A stretch of 57,935 bases of DNA. Origin: Sphingopyxis sp. Lineage in GTDB: Bacteria; Pseudomonadota; Alphaproteobacteria; Sphingomonadales; Sphingomonadaceae. The notes below the pieces were generated by a model that saw only the letters and a program-made list of their open reading frames with translations, ran no database searches and had not been told where the DNA came from. A program made the translations under genes and the position numbers. This document shows, piece after piece, positions 46,669-55,706 of the stretch. The stretch lies in contig NZ_JAEMQX010000011.1 of assembly GCF_016463645.1 (NCBI RefSeq), positions 1 through 57,935 of the forward strand, written 5' to 3'. Every line of letters starts with the position of its first letter. Positions within the stretch are counted from its first letter, which is position 1.

Positions 46669-47214
46669 CTACTCGTTCGCGGCCTGATGCAGCCAATCCG
46701 CGTGGCGCGGCGCCTTCTTCGTCCGGCTCCATTCCTCGAGCATCAGCGGCGCGACGCGTTTCAGTTCGGCATATTGCTCATCGGTGCCGATGTCGCACGC
46801 GAGTTCGACGCGGTGGCCGTTGGGGTCGAAGAAATAGATCGACTTGAAGATGCCGTGGTGCGTCGGCCCGAGCACGTCGACGCCGTTCGCGGTCAGATGC
46901 TCCTTCGCGGCGACCAGTTCGTCATGGCTGCCGACCCTGAACGCCAGATGCTGGACCCACTTGGGCGTATTCTCGTCGCGGCCCATGTCGGGCTGGTTGG
47001 GCAGCTCGAAGAAAGCGAGGATATTGCCGTTCCCCGCGTCGAGGAAGACGTGCATGTAAGGGTCGTACTCGCCGGTCGAGGGCACATGATCCTCGGCAAA
47101 AGCGGTCGTGTAGGTCATGCCGAGCATGCGCTCGTACCATTCGACCGTTTCCTTCGCATCGCGGCAGCGATAGGCGGCGTGGTGGACGCCGCCCAATTTG
47201 ATCGGGCTCGTCAT
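46669..47214 (-). CDS. VOC family dioxygenase/glyoxalase-like protein next to hpd
   Basis: A 181-residue vicinal-oxygen-chelate protein: [21 protein letters not shown] near the N-terminus (His ligand) and [22 protein letters not shown], then [15 protein letters not shown] with a Glu ligand. It overlaps hpd by 4 bases. It could be a ring-cleavage or isomerase partner in aromatic amino-acid breakdown. The reaction is not identifiable by eye. Confidence 0.85.
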   Translation of the reverse strand: MTSPIKLGGVHHAAYRCRDAKETVEWYERMLGMTYTTAFAEDHVPSTGEYDPYMHVFLDAGNGNILAFFELPNQPDMGRDENTPKWVQHLAFRVGSHDELVAAKEHLTANGVDVLGPTHHGIFKSIYFFDPNGHRVELACDIGTDEQYAELKRVAPLMLEEWSRTKKAPRHADWLHQAANE

Positions 47215-48299
47215 TCGGCGGGTTCCTCGACGTTCAGGGCTCCGCGGCGAATCTGGTCCATTTCCATCGATTTGAACAGCGCGGTGAAATTGCCTTCGCC
47301 GAAGCCCTCATCCTTCTTGCGCTGGATGAATTCGAAAAAGACCGGGCCGATCACGGTCTGGCCGAAAATCTGGAGCAGCAGGCGCGGGTCGCCTTCGGTG
47401 GTCGAACCATCGAGCAGGATGCCGCGCGACTGGAGGCCCTCGACCGATTCGCCATGGCCCGGAAGCCGCTCTTCGAGCATCTCGTAATAGGTCGCCGGCG
47501 GCGACGGCGCGAAAGGATTGCCAAGCGCCTTCAATTTGTCCCACGCGGTGTAGAGATCGTCGCAGCTGAAGGCGATATGCTGGATGCCTTCGCCATTATA
47601 GGCGCGCAGATATTCCTCGATCTGCCCCTTGCCGCCCGCGCCCTCCTCGTTGAGCGGGATGCGGATCTTGCCGTCGGGGGCGGTCATCGCCTTCGACGTC
47701 AGGCCGGTATATTCGCCCTTGATGTCGAAATAGCGGATCTCGCGGAAGCCCGCGATACGCTCGTAGAAAGCCGCCCAGTGCGCCATCCGGCCGCCGTAGA
47801 CATTGTGCGTCAGGTGATCGATGAGCTGCATCCCCGCGCCGACCGGATGGCGATCGACGCCCGCTTCATAGACGAAATCGATGTCGTAGATGCTGAGGTC
47901 GTCGCCGTAGCGGTCGATCAGATAGATGATCGAGCCGCCGATGCCGCGGATGGCGGGGAGACGGAGTTCCATCGGCCCCGGCGTCACCTCGACCGGTTCG
48001 GCGCCGCGTTCGACCGCTTCGCTGTAGGCTTTCGCCGCGTCGCGCACGCGCCAGCCCATGCCGCACGCCGACGGGCCGTGCTCGGCGGCGAAATAGGCGG
48101 CGGGTGATCTGGGTTCGTAGTTCGCGATCAGATTGATCCCGCCCTGGCGCCACAGCTGGACATCCTTCGAGCGATGCCGCGCGATCAGCGTAAAGCCCAT
48201 GGCTTCGAAAACGGGTTCGAGAATGCCCTTTTCGGGCGCCGAGAATTCGACGAATTCGAAACCGTCGAGACCCAGCGGATTGTCGAACAGATCGGCCAT
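47211..48299 (-). CDS. hpd: 4-Hydroxyphenylpyruvate dioxygenase
   Basis: A 362-residue Fe(II) enzyme converting 4-hydroxyphenylpyruvate to homogentisate in tyrosine degradation. The iron ligands appear as His in [13 protein letters not shown], His in [15 protein letters not shown] and Glu in [21 protein letters not shown], which is also the C-terminal signature. The ATG at 48299 with AGGGA upstream gives the usual start. A perfect 18-bp palindrome and a promoter lie directly upstream. Confidence 0.95.
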   Translation of the reverse strand: MADLFDNPLGLDGFEFVEFSAPEKGILEPVFEAMGFTLIARHRSKDVQLWRQGGINLIANYEPRSPAAYFAAEHGPSACGMGWRVRDAAKAYSEAVERGAEPVEVTPGPMELRLPAIRGIGGSIIYLIDRYGDDLSIYDIDFVYEAGVDRHPVGAGMQLIDHLTHNVYGGRMAHWAAFYERIAGFREIRYFDIKGEYTGLTSKAMTAPDGKIRIPLNEEGAGGKGQIEEYLRAYNGEGIQHIAFSCDDLYTAWDKLKALGNPFAPSPPATYYEMLEERLPGHGESVEGLQSRGILLDGSTTEGDPRLLLQIFGQTVIGPVFFEFIQRKKDEGFGEGNFTALFKSMEMDQIRRGALNVEEPAE

Positions 48300-48314
48300 G
48301 GTGCATTCCCTATA

Positions 48315-48332
48315 TAGTTTCAATTGAAACTA
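48315..48332. promoter_or_regulatory. Perfect 18-bp operator palindrome of hpd
   Basis: TAGTTTCAATTGAAACTA is fully symmetric and ends 16 bases before the hpd ATG. It sits immediately after the predicted -10 element, the position expected for a repressor of MarR or IclR type controlling tyrosine catabolism. Confidence 0.65.
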
Positions 48333-48360
48333 GTATGATGGATCGCGGGGCGCGAGTCAA
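48332..48360 (-). promoter_or_regulatory. hpd promoter
   Basis: On the minus strand, TTGACT (48360-48355) is a near-consensus -35. After a 17-bp spacer, CATACT (48337-48332) matches the -10 consensus at four positions. Transcription would start inside or just after the palindrome at 48315-48332. Confidence 0.55.
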
Positions 48361-48374
48361 TGCGCGAACACTCC

Positions 48375-48403
48375 CGTCATCCCGGGCTTGATCCGGGGTG
48401 ACG
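48375..48403. repeat. REP-like palindrome
   Basis: A single unit related to the pair at 46562-46635: arms CGTCATCCCGG and CCGGGGTGACG around GCTTGAT. It lies between hpd and the ABC-F gene and could act as a terminator for the latter. Confidence 0.6.
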
Positions 48404-48410
48404 AGGAAAA

Positions 48411-50291
48411 TTAAGCGGCCGCTTCCTCGATCGCCTCGAGCGCTTCCATCCACGCAGCCTCGACACCTTCCAGCTCGGCCGCCAGCTTGCCGCGACGCTG
48501 CGACAATTCACCCATGGTCAGCTTGGCGAGTGCGGGCTCGGCGCTCGCGGGGTCGAACATCGCGCGATCGATCGCGCTGACCTGCTGCGCGAGCTTCGCG
48601 GCGCGCGCCTCATGATCCTTCGCCGACTTGCGCAGCACCGCCTGCGCTTCGCGCGCCTTCGCAGCCTCCTGCCGCGCGAGCTTGGCGTCCCTGGGCTTTG
48701 TCGGGGCGCCCTTCGTATCGTCATTCGCGGCCTTGCCGAGAATGAAGGCGACATAATCGTCCATGCTGCCGTCGAAATCGCGCGCGGTGCCATTGTCGAC
48801 AAGGACGAGGCGGTCGGCGGTGAGTTCGAGCATGTGGCGGTCGTGGCTGACGATCAGCACCGCGCCGTCGAAGCCGTTCAGGGCCTGTACCAGCGCCTCG
48901 CGCGCGTCGACGTCGAGGTGGTTGGTCGGTTCGTCGAGGATGAGGAGGTGCGGCGCGTCGCGCGTGATCAGCGCGAGCGCGAGGCGCGCGCGTTCGCCGC
49001 CCGACAGCTTGCCGACCTCGGTCGTCGCCTTGTTGCCGGTGAAGCCGAAGCGCCCGAGTTGCGCGCGCACCGCGCCCGGCGTCTTGCCCGCCATCACGCG
49101 CGTCATGTGGCCGAGCGGCGTGTCGCTGCCGTCGAGTTCCTCGACCTGATATTGGGTGAAATAGCCGACGCGCATCTTGCCCGACGCCGCCATCGCGCCG
49201 TCCATCGGCGCGAGCTGCGCCGCGAGCAGGCGCGCGAGCGTCGTCTTGCCGTTGCCGTTGCGACCGAGCAGCGCGATGCGGTCGTCGGGATCGATGCGCA
49301 GGTTGAGCCGGGTCAGGATCGGCTCGCCCGGCGCATAGCCGACGCTCGCGAGGTCGAGCGTGATCAGCGGCGGTTTCAGCTCGTCGGGGCTCGGAAAGTC
49401 GAAGACGAGGCTCGGGTCTTCCGACACCGCGGCGATCGGCTGCATGCGCGCGAGCTGCTTCGCGCGCGACTGCGCCTGTTTCGCGGTCGAGGCGCGCGCG
49501 CTGTTGCGCGCGACATAATCCTGCAGCTTCGCGCGCTGCGCGTCCTGCGCCGCCTTCGCCGCCGCAAGCTGCGCGATGCGTTCGGCGCGCTGGCGCTCGA
49601 AATCATTATAGCCGCCGGGGTAGAGCGTGACCTTGCCGCCTTCGAGATGGAGGATGTGATCGACGACATTGTTGAGGAGGTCGCGTTCGTGGCTGATCAC
49701 GACGAGCTGGCCCGGATAGGCGCGCAGGAAGCTTTCGAGCCACATCGTCGCTTCGAGGTCGAGATGGTTCGACGGTTCGTCGAGCAGCAGCAGGTCGGGA
49801 TTCGAGAAGAGCAGCGCCGCGAGCGCGACGCGCATCTTCCACCCGCCCGAAAAGCTGTCGAGCGGACGCCCCTGCATCTCCTCGTCGAAGCCCAATCCGA
49901 TCAGGATACGCGCGGCGCGCGCGGGCGCGGCATAGGCATCGATCGCGATCAGCCGCTCGTGAATGTCGCCGAGCTTGTGCGGATCCTGCTCGACCTCCGA
50001 CGCCGCGAGCAGTTCGGCGCGTTCGGTGTCGGCGGCGAGCACCGTTTCGAACGGCGTTGCGGTTCCGCTCGGCGCTTCCTGCGCGATATAGCCGACGCGC
50101 GTCTTGCGCGGCATTTCGATACCGCCCTCGTCGGCCTCGAGCTGGCCGATCATCACCTTCATCAGCGTCGACTTGCCCGCGCCGTTGCGGCCGATCAGCC
50201 CGGTGCGGCTTCTGCCCGGCAGACTCGCGGTCGCGCGGTCGAGGATGGTGCGCCCGCCGAGGCGCACGGTGAGGCTATTGATCGTCAGCAT
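48411..50291 (-). CDS. ABC-F family ATP-binding protein
   Basis: A 626-residue soluble protein with two ABC domains and no membrane segment. The Walker A sites are GRNGAGKST and GRNGNGKTT, the signatures FSGGWKMRVALA and LSGGERARLALAL, and the Walker B sites LLLLDEPSNHLD and LLILDEPTNHLD. The linker between the domains (QRAERIAQLAAAKAAQDAQR) and the C-terminal coiled coil (about residues 535-620) fit Uup/YheS-type ABC-F proteins, which act on the ribosome. Antibiotic resistance is possible but not indicated. Confidence 0.93.
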   Translation of the reverse strand: MLTINSLTVRLGGRTILDRATASLPGRSRTGLIGRNGAGKSTLMKVMIGQLEADEGGIEMPRKTRVGYIAQEAPSGTATPFETVLAADTERAELLAASEVEQDPHKLGDIHERLIAIDAYAAPARAARILIGLGFDEEMQGRPLDSFSGGWKMRVALAALLFSNPDLLLLDEPSNHLDLEATMWLESFLRAYPGQLVVISHERDLLNNVVDHILHLEGGKVTLYPGGYNDFERQRAERIAQLAAAKAAQDAQRAKLQDYVARNSARASTAKQAQSRAKQLARMQPIAAVSEDPSLVFDFPSPDELKPPLITLDLASVGYAPGEPILTRLNLRIDPDDRIALLGRNGNGKTTLARLLAAQLAPMDGAMAASGKMRVGYFTQYQVEELDGSDTPLGHMTRVMAGKTPGAVRAQLGRFGFTGNKATTEVGKLSGGERARLALALITRDAPHLLILDEPTNHLDVDAREALVQALNGFDGAVLIVSHDRHMLELTADRLVLVDNGTARDFDGSMDDYVAFILGKAANDDTKGAPTKPRDAKLARQEAAKAREAQAVLRKSAKDHEARAAKLAQQVSAIDRAMFDPASAEPALAKLTMGELSQRRGKLAAELEGVEAAWMEALEAIEEAAA

Positions 50292-50371
50292 GGGCGCGCG
50301 CCTAGCATGTTCGGCGCCGTCGCCCAAGTCCCGGGCTGGCATAAGCGGCGAGGGTGCGGCAAAAGCGGGAC

Positions 50372-50794
50372 ATGACCGGACTCGCCCCCTTCCACATCGC
50401 CTTTCCCGTCGACGACCTCGATGCCGCGCGCCATTTCTACGGCACGGTCCTCGGCTGCGCAGAAGGTCGGAGCAGTGCCGACTGGGTCGACTTCAATCTC
50501 TACGGCCACCAGATCGTCGCGCACCGCACCGATACGCCGCGCGCGTCCGCGGCGCATAATCCGGTCGACGGGCATGACGTGCCCGTGCCGCATTTCGGCG
50601 TCGTGCTGCCGCCCGCCGAATGGCAGGCGCTCGCCGACCGGCTGAAGGCGGCGGGGACGCGCTTCGTGATCGAACCGCACACGCGCTTTCCCGGTCAGCC
50701 GGGCGAGCAGTCGACGATGTTCTTCCTCGATCCCGCGGGCAATGCGCTCGAGTTCAAGGCCTTTGCCGATCCGGGCCAACTCTTCGCCCGATAG
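50372..50794 (+). CDS. VOC family protein (glyoxalase-like)
   Basis: A 140-residue single VOC module: [22 protein letters not shown] at the start and [16 protein letters not shown] at the end, with His and Glu at the expected metal-ligand positions. [13 protein letters not shown] provides the second His. It is divergent from the ABC-F gene and convergent with the MFS pump. The function is unknown. Confidence 0.85.
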   Translation: MTGLAPFHIAFPVDDLDAARHFYGTVLGCAEGRSSADWVDFNLYGHQIVAHRTDTPRASAAHNPVDGHDVPVPHFGVVLPPAEWQALADRLKAAGTRFVIEPHTRFPGQPGEQSTMFFLDPAGNALEFKAFADPGQLFAR

Positions 50795-50797
50795 GGC

Positions 50798-52348
50798 CTA
50801 GTGCCCGCCGCCCATCGAAATCTGCTTCGGCCGCGGCGCGAACCACACCGAGATCGCGGCAATCACGAAGACGACGCCCGATGCGAGAAACAGGTGAAGC
50901 ACGCCGAGCGTCGAGGCCTGCACCTCGACCAGCCGCTCGATCGCGGCGCGCGCCTGCTCGAGCGTCAGCCCGGCGTTTTGCAGCGAGGTCATCGTGCCCT
51001 CGGGATTGTTGAGCGCCGACACCAGTTCGGAACGCGAGGTCCGGCTCGCGTCGTCCCACGCGGTCGTCGCGATCGCGGTGCCGATCGCACCGCAGAGCGT
51101 GCGCAGGAAGCTCATCAACCCGGCCGCCGACGTCTGGTGCTGCGCGGGTACCGAACTCAGCGCGAGCGCGGTGAGCCCGACGAAGAAGAAGGGCATGCCG
51201 ATCCCCTGCAGGATGTGCGGCAACGCGAGCGTCCAGTAACCGACGTCGGCGTTCCAGCTCGCGCGCAGGATCGACATGAATGCCATCCAGAGAATGCCGG
51301 CGCAGATGGTGATCCGCACGTCGATCTTCGTGATCAGTCCCGCGGCGACGGGTGACAGGAGCACCGCGAACACGCCGAGCCAGGCGACGATGAAGCCCGT
51401 CTCGGTCGCGGTATAACCCGCCACCTGCTGCAACCAGAGCGGCGTCAGCACGACCTGTGCGAAAAAGGCGCCGAAGCCCAGCGAGATCGCCATCGTCGCG
51501 AAGCTGAAGCCGCGGAAGCGGAAGATACGCAGGTTCACCACCGGATTGGCGTCGGTCAGCTCCCAGATGACGAAGGCGGCGAAGCTGATCGCGGCGACGA
51601 TCGCGAGGCCGACGATCCACGTCGATCCGAACCAGTCATGCTCGCGCCCGGTGTCGAGCATGATCTGGAACGCCCCGACCGACACGACGAGCAGGATCAG
51701 GCCGATGACGTCGATCCGCGCCTTGGCGCGCTTCGTCTCGAAGGGCGTCAGCAGCGTGAAAACGCCGAAGGCGCAGATTGCGACGACGGGCAGGTTGATG
51801 AAGAATATCCACGGCCAGGTCCAGTTGTCGCTGATCGTGCCGCCGAGGATCGGGCCGAGGATCGGCGCGGTGGTCGTCGTCATCGCCCAGATGGCGAGGC
51901 CCACCCCGGCCTTTTCCTTGGGGAAGATGCGCAGCAGCAATATCTGCGACAGCGGCATCAGCGGGCCGCCCGCGAGCCCCTGCAGCACGCGGAAGAGCAC
52001 GAGGGCGTCGAGCGTGCGCGAAATGCCGCAGAGGAAGGAGAAGATGCCGAAGCCGATGATCGAGATCATGAACCAGCGCACGGTGCCGAAGCGCATCGCG
52101 AGCCAGCCCGTGAGCGGCACGCTGATCGCGTCGGCGACCGCATAGCTGGTAATCACCCACGTTCCCTGCGTCGGCGACACGGCAAGCCCGCCCGCGATGT
52201 GCGGCACCGACACGTTCGCGATCGTCGTGTCGAGGACGACGACGAAGTTGGCGAGCGCAAGCGCAAAGGCGGCGACGATCAGCCGCGCGCCGGTCAGCGG
52301 TTGCGGCTCTGCCGGGATGGCGGATGCAGGGGCGGCGGCGCTGGCCAT
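50798..52348 (-). CDS. emrB: DHA2-family MFS drug exporter (EmrB-like)
   Basis: A 516-residue inner-membrane exporter with about 14 predicted helices. Motif A-like GWLAMRFGTVRWF and motif C-like GPILGPILGGTISDNWTWPWIFFINLPV are typical of DHA2 proton antiporters. It starts 3 bases after the stop of the membrane fusion gene and is the last gene of the tripartite pump operon. Substrates are probably hydrophobic toxicants or antibiotics, not deducible by eye. Confidence 0.93.
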   Translation of the reverse strand: MASAAAPASAIPAEPQPLTGARLIVAAFALALANFVVVLDTTIANVSVPHIAGGLAVSPTQGTWVITSYAVADAISVPLTGWLAMRFGTVRWFMISIIGFGIFSFLCGISRTLDALVLFRVLQGLAGGPLMPLSQILLLRIFPKEKAGVGLAIWAMTTTTAPILGPILGGTISDNWTWPWIFFINLPVVAICAFGVFTLLTPFETKRAKARIDVIGLILLVVSVGAFQIMLDTGREHDWFGSTWIVGLAIVAAISFAAFVIWELTDANPVVNLRIFRFRGFSFATMAISLGFGAFFAQVVLTPLWLQQVAGYTATETGFIVAWLGVFAVLLSPVAAGLITKIDVRITICAGILWMAFMSILRASWNADVGYWTLALPHILQGIGMPFFFVGLTALALSSVPAQHQTSAAGLMSFLRTLCGAIGTAIATTAWDDASRTSRSELVSALNNPEGTMTSLQNAGLTLEQARAAIERLVEVQASTLGVLHLFLASGVVFVIAAISVWFAPRPKQISMGGGH

Positions 52349-52351
52349 CGA

Positions 52352-53503
52352 TCAGTTTCCGCGCGTGTCGATCGTGGCTTCCATCGAGAGCCCGACGCGC
52401 AGCGGATGCGACTTCAGCTCCTTCGGGTCGAGCGCGATACGCACCGGCAGACGCTGGACGACCTTCACCCAGTTGCCCGTCGCATTCTGCGCCGGGATCA
52501 GCGAGAAGGCCGCGCCGGTGCCGCCGGCGATGCCGACGACCTTGCCGCGATAGACGACGTCGCCGCCATAATAGTCCGAGGTCAGCTCGACCGGCTGGCC
52601 GATGCGGATATCGCCGAACTGGCTTTCCTTGAAATTGGCGTCGACATAGGCGGTCGCGATCGGAACGATCACCATGATCGGCGCGCCCGCCGCGATCCGC
52701 TGGCCGACCTGCACCTGCCGGTTGGTGACGATGCCGTCGACGGGCGCGCGCAGCACCGTGCGCGCGAGGTCGAGCCGCGCCTTTTCGAGCCGCGCCTCGG
52801 CCGCCGCCACGTCGGGAGCGGTGTTGATCGTCGTGCCGCGCACCACGGCTTCGGCGGCGCCCAGGTCGCCGCTCGCCGAGCCGCGCGTCGCTTCGGCCGA
52901 AGCAATGCCCGCCGCCGCGAGATCGCGCGCAGCCGAAGCCGACGCGAGCGCCGCGCGGGCGGCGGTCAATTCCTCGCCCGACACCGCGCCGGTGCCGGCG
53001 ATGCTCTGACGCCGCGCCAGCTCGGCACGCGCACGCTCGACCGTTGCATCGGCGTCGCGCAGCCGGGCCCGCGCCTGCGCGATGTCGGCGCCACGCGCCG
53101 CGACGCGCGCGCGGGCAGCGTCGGCGTTGGCGTCGGCCTGTCCGTAACGCTGGCGCGCGAGCCGCAGTGCGGCTTCGGCGTCGGCGACCGCGATCCGCTG
53201 GTCGGCGTCATCGAGGATGACGAGGACGTCGCCCTTCTTCACCGCCTGCGTGCCGCTGACGCGCACTTCCTTCACGGGGCCCGCGATCAGCGCCGTGACC
53301 TGCGCCGAGTCGGCACCGACATAGGCGTTGTCGGTGTGAACGCGCCCGGCCTGCGTCAGAAAATACCAGAGGCCCCAGAGGACAGCGATGGTCACCACCA
53401 CGATGGCGAGGATCCGCAGCAGTCTGGCGCGCTTGGCGCCGTTGGTTTCGGGGGCAATTTCGGGAGCGTCGGGTGCGGCTGCAGCCGTTTCGTCGGCCAT
53501 CAT
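52352..53503 (-). CDS. emrA: HlyD/EmrA-family membrane fusion protein
   Basis: A 383-residue periplasmic adaptor. It has one N-terminal membrane helix (LLRILAIVVVTIAVLWGLWYFL, residues ~28-49), a lipoyl half (VTALIAGPVKEVRVSGTQAVKKGDVL), a long Ala/Arg-rich helical hairpin, then the second lipoyl half (TVLRAPVDGIVTNRQVQVGQRI) and a beta-barrel. It links the EmrB-like pump with the outer-membrane factor, whose stop overlaps its start by 4 bases. Confidence 0.93.
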   Translation of the reverse strand: MMADETAAAAPDAPEIAPETNGAKRARLLRILAIVVVTIAVLWGLWYFLTQAGRVHTDNAYVGADSAQVTALIAGPVKEVRVSGTQAVKKGDVLVILDDADQRIAVADAEAALRLARQRYGQADANADAARARVAARGADIAQARARLRDADATVERARAELARRQSIAGTGAVSGEELTAARAALASASAARDLAAAGIASAEATRGSASGDLGAAEAVVRGTTINTAPDVAAAEARLEKARLDLARTVLRAPVDGIVTNRQVQVGQRIAAGAPIMVIVPIATAYVDANFKESQFGDIRIGQPVELTSDYYGGDVVYRGKVVGIAGGTGAAFSLIPAQNATGNWVKVVQRLPVRIALDPKELKSHPLRVGLSMEATIDTRGN

Positions 53504-54954
53504 TCGTCTCCTGTTGGATTGGCGGCCTGATATCCGCCGCCAAGTGCGCGGATCAGGGCGATATCGAGGGTGAGCCGGCGCGCCTCGAGTTCGGCAACGG
53601 TGCGGCTCAATGCGACCATGCTGTCCTCGGCGGTGAGCTGGATGATCTGGTTCGAAAGGCCGGCGCGGTAACGCAGCTCCGCGAGTTTCGACGCCTCGGC
53701 GGCAGCGCTCAGCGCTTCGCGGCGCCCGGCGAGCTGGCGTTCCGCCGCCGCGCGGCTCGCGACGATATCGGCGACGTCGCGCAGCGCGCCGACCAGCGTG
53801 CGATCATAGGTCGCAACCGCCACGTCATAGTCGGCGCGGGCTCCGCGATAGCGGCCCTGCAGCCGCCCGCCCTCGAAGACCGGCAGGCTGATCGCGGCGC
53901 CGCCATTGCCATATTCGGACCCCGAGCTGAACAGGTTCGACAGACCGAGCGACTGGAGTCCGACGAGCGCCGACAGGCTGATGTTCGGATAGAAATCGGC
54001 ACGCGCGACATCGATGCGCTTCGCGGCCGCCTCGGACCGCAAGCGCGCCGCTACGATGTCGGGACGGCGGCCGATCAGGTCGATCCCGGCATTCGCCGGC
54101 AGGCCCAGCGACGGCCGTACCAGTTGCGGCCGTGCGATCGACCGCCCGCGATCGGGGCCGGCGCCGAGCAGGGCCGCGATCCGGTTGCGCGTCGTCGCGA
54201 TCGCTTCCTCGAGCGCGACGACGTCCGCCCTTGCCGACGCGGCGCGGCTCTCGGCCTGCCGCTGGCTCGCCTGATTTTCGATCCCCGCACGCGCGCGGTC
54301 ACCCGACAGGTTCGCGCTCGCGGTGCGAACGCGCACCGCCTCGTTCGCGGTATCGAGTTCCCGATAATAGCCGTCGAGGTCGGCATAGGCGGCGGCGATC
54401 CCCGTCGCCAGCATCAGCCGCGCCTGCGCCTCGTCGACGCGGGCCGCCTCGGCCTCGGACGTCGCCGCGGCGAGCGCCGCGCGATTCCGGCCCCACAGGT
54501 CGAGATCGAAGCTGAAGGTCGCGGCGATATGCCCCGTGTCCTGGATGCCGTCGGGCACGAATTCGGGCGGAATGCCCATATTCTTGCTTTGCTGGACCCC
54601 GCCGGCACTGCCTTCGGCGCCGACGCGCGGCAGCAGCGCGGCGCCCGCCTGCTGTGCCATCGCCTCGGCGGCGCGGACGCGCGCGGCGGCGATCGCGACA
54701 TCGGGCGAGTCTTCGAGCCCCTCGGATATCAGCGCATCGAGCTGTGCATCGCCGAAACCCCGCCACCAGCCTTCGGCCGGCCACGCGCCGTCGGCGCTGG
54801 CGAGGCTCGCGGCCGACTCGAACGTCCCGGCGGTCGCCGGAGCGGGTTTCGGCCCAAGGTCGGGCACGGTCGCGCAGCCGGCCAACAGGCCGAAAACCGC
54901 GGTTGCAAGAAATAATGATCGGGCATGGCTTCCAACGATACTAGCTGGTATCAT
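53500..54954 (-). CDS. NodT-type RND outer-membrane factor lipoprotein
   Basis: A 484-residue TolC-like channel subunit. A lipobox (LLAGCA, Cys about residue 24) follows a short hydrophobic leader. The body shows the OEP repeats, with WWRGFGDAQLDALI early and the paired helices ATFSFDLDLWGRNRAALAAA and IDLIGRRPDIVAARLRSEAAAKRIDVARADFYPNI. It is the first gene of the pump operon. Its start codon overlaps operator O1 of the divergent TetR gene. Longer in-frame starts run through the operators. Confidence 0.9.
   Translation of the reverse strand: MIPASIVGSHARSLFLATAVFGLLAGCATVPDLGPKPAPATAGTFESAASLASADGAWPAEGWWRGFGDAQLDALISEGLEDSPDVAIAAARVRAAEAMAQQAGAALLPRVGAEGSAGGVQQSKNMGIPPEFVPDGIQDTGHIAATFSFDLDLWGRNRAALAAATSEAEAARVDEAQARLMLATGIAAAYADLDGYYRELDTANEAVRVRTASANLSGDRARAGIENQASQRQAESRAASARADVVALEEAIATTRNRIAALLGAGPDRGRSIARPQLVRPSLGLPANAGIDLIGRRPDIVAARLRSEAAAKRIDVARADFYPNISLSALVGLQSLGLSNLFSSGSEYGNGGAAISLPVFEGGRLQGRYRGARADYDVAVATYDRTLVGALRDVADIVASRAAAERQLAGRREALSAAAEASKLAELRYRAGLSNQIIQLTAEDSMVALSRTVAELEARRLTLDIALIRALGGGYQAANPTGDE
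54937..54952. promoter_or_regulatory. TetR operator O1
   Basis: GATACTAGCTGGTATC, a 16-bp palindrome with one mismatched pair, overlaps the start codon of the NodT-type gene. A related site lies at 54994-55009. Confidence 0.6.
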
Positions 54955-54979
54955 GCGCCAATGAACTTCGGAGGCTGCG

Positions 54980-55624
54980 TTGTCAATCGAAATGATACCA
55001 GATAGTACGGCTGCATCGGACGACGCCGCCGCGATGCGGCGCAAGGCGTTCGTCGATGCCGCGCGCGAATTGTTTTTCGCGAACGGCTATGCGGGCACGA
55101 CGATGTCGTCGATCGCCGCCAAGGTCGGCGGCTCGAAGACGACGCTCTGGACCTATTTTCCTTCGAAGGAGGAATTGTTCGAAGCGGTGGTCGACGATAT
55201 CGTCGAACAATATGGCCAGATGCTGGCGATCGACTTGCCGCTCGACGAGCCGGTGCCCGATGTGCTGCGCCGTTTCGGCAATCTGCTGATGACCAAGCTG
55301 ACCGCGACGCCGATCCTGTCGCTCTTTCGCCTCGTCGTCGGCGAGGCCGAGCGCTTCCCGCATCTCGCCGAAACCTTCTATGAACGCGGCCCGCGCCGCG
55401 GGAAGGCGCGCGCGGCCGGATGGGTGGGGGAAAAGATGGTGCGAGGCGAGCTCAGGATGGGCGATCCGATGCGCGCGGTGCAGCAATTCACCGGCCTCTG
55501 CCAGTCGGGCGTCTATCAGTTCGCGATGCTCAATCTTCCCGAAAGCCGCGATCTTGCCCGGCTCCGGGACGATGTCGAGGCCGCGCTCGACACCTTCTAT
55601 CGCGCCTGGCGACCGGAAAGCTGA
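54980..55624 (+). CDS. TetR/AcrR family repressor of the efflux operon
   Basis: A 214-residue regulator. The N-terminal helix-turn-helix is GTTMSSIAAKVGGSKTTLWTYFPSKEELF, followed by an all-helical ligand domain (about residues 80-210). The TTG at 54980 has a GGAGG site 5 bases upstream. The ATG at 54992 would be 17 bases away, so TTG is preferred. It is divergent from the pump operon, and operator O2 lies inside its first codons, which suggests autoregulation. Confidence 0.88.
   Translation: MSIEMIPDSTAASDDAAAMRRKAFVDAARELFFANGYAGTTMSSIAAKVGGSKTTLWTYFPSKEELFEAVVDDIVEQYGQMLAIDLPLDEPVPDVLRRFGNLLMTKLTATPILSLFRLVVGEAERFPHLAETFYERGPRRGKARAAGWVGEKMVRGELRMGDPMRAVQQFTGLCQSGVYQFAMLNLPESRDLARLRDDVEAALDTFYRAWRPES
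54994..55009. promoter_or_regulatory. TetR operator O2
   Basis: GATACCAGATAGTACG matches the reverse complement of O1 at 13 of 16 positions. It lies 57 bases away on the far side of the divergent promoter region and within the TetR reading frame. Confidence 0.55.
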
Positions 55625-55706
55625 ACAGCCACCGCGCTTGCCCCGTCCGCCGACCTGTGCAATAGGCGCCGCCCCCAAGCGGGGATCCCCGGCACAGGAG
55701 CATCTC

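Noticed and set aside
48612..50375. 587-codon plus-strand ORF opposite the ABC-F gene
   Set aside because: Antisense shadow; the minus strand has two complete ABC domains.
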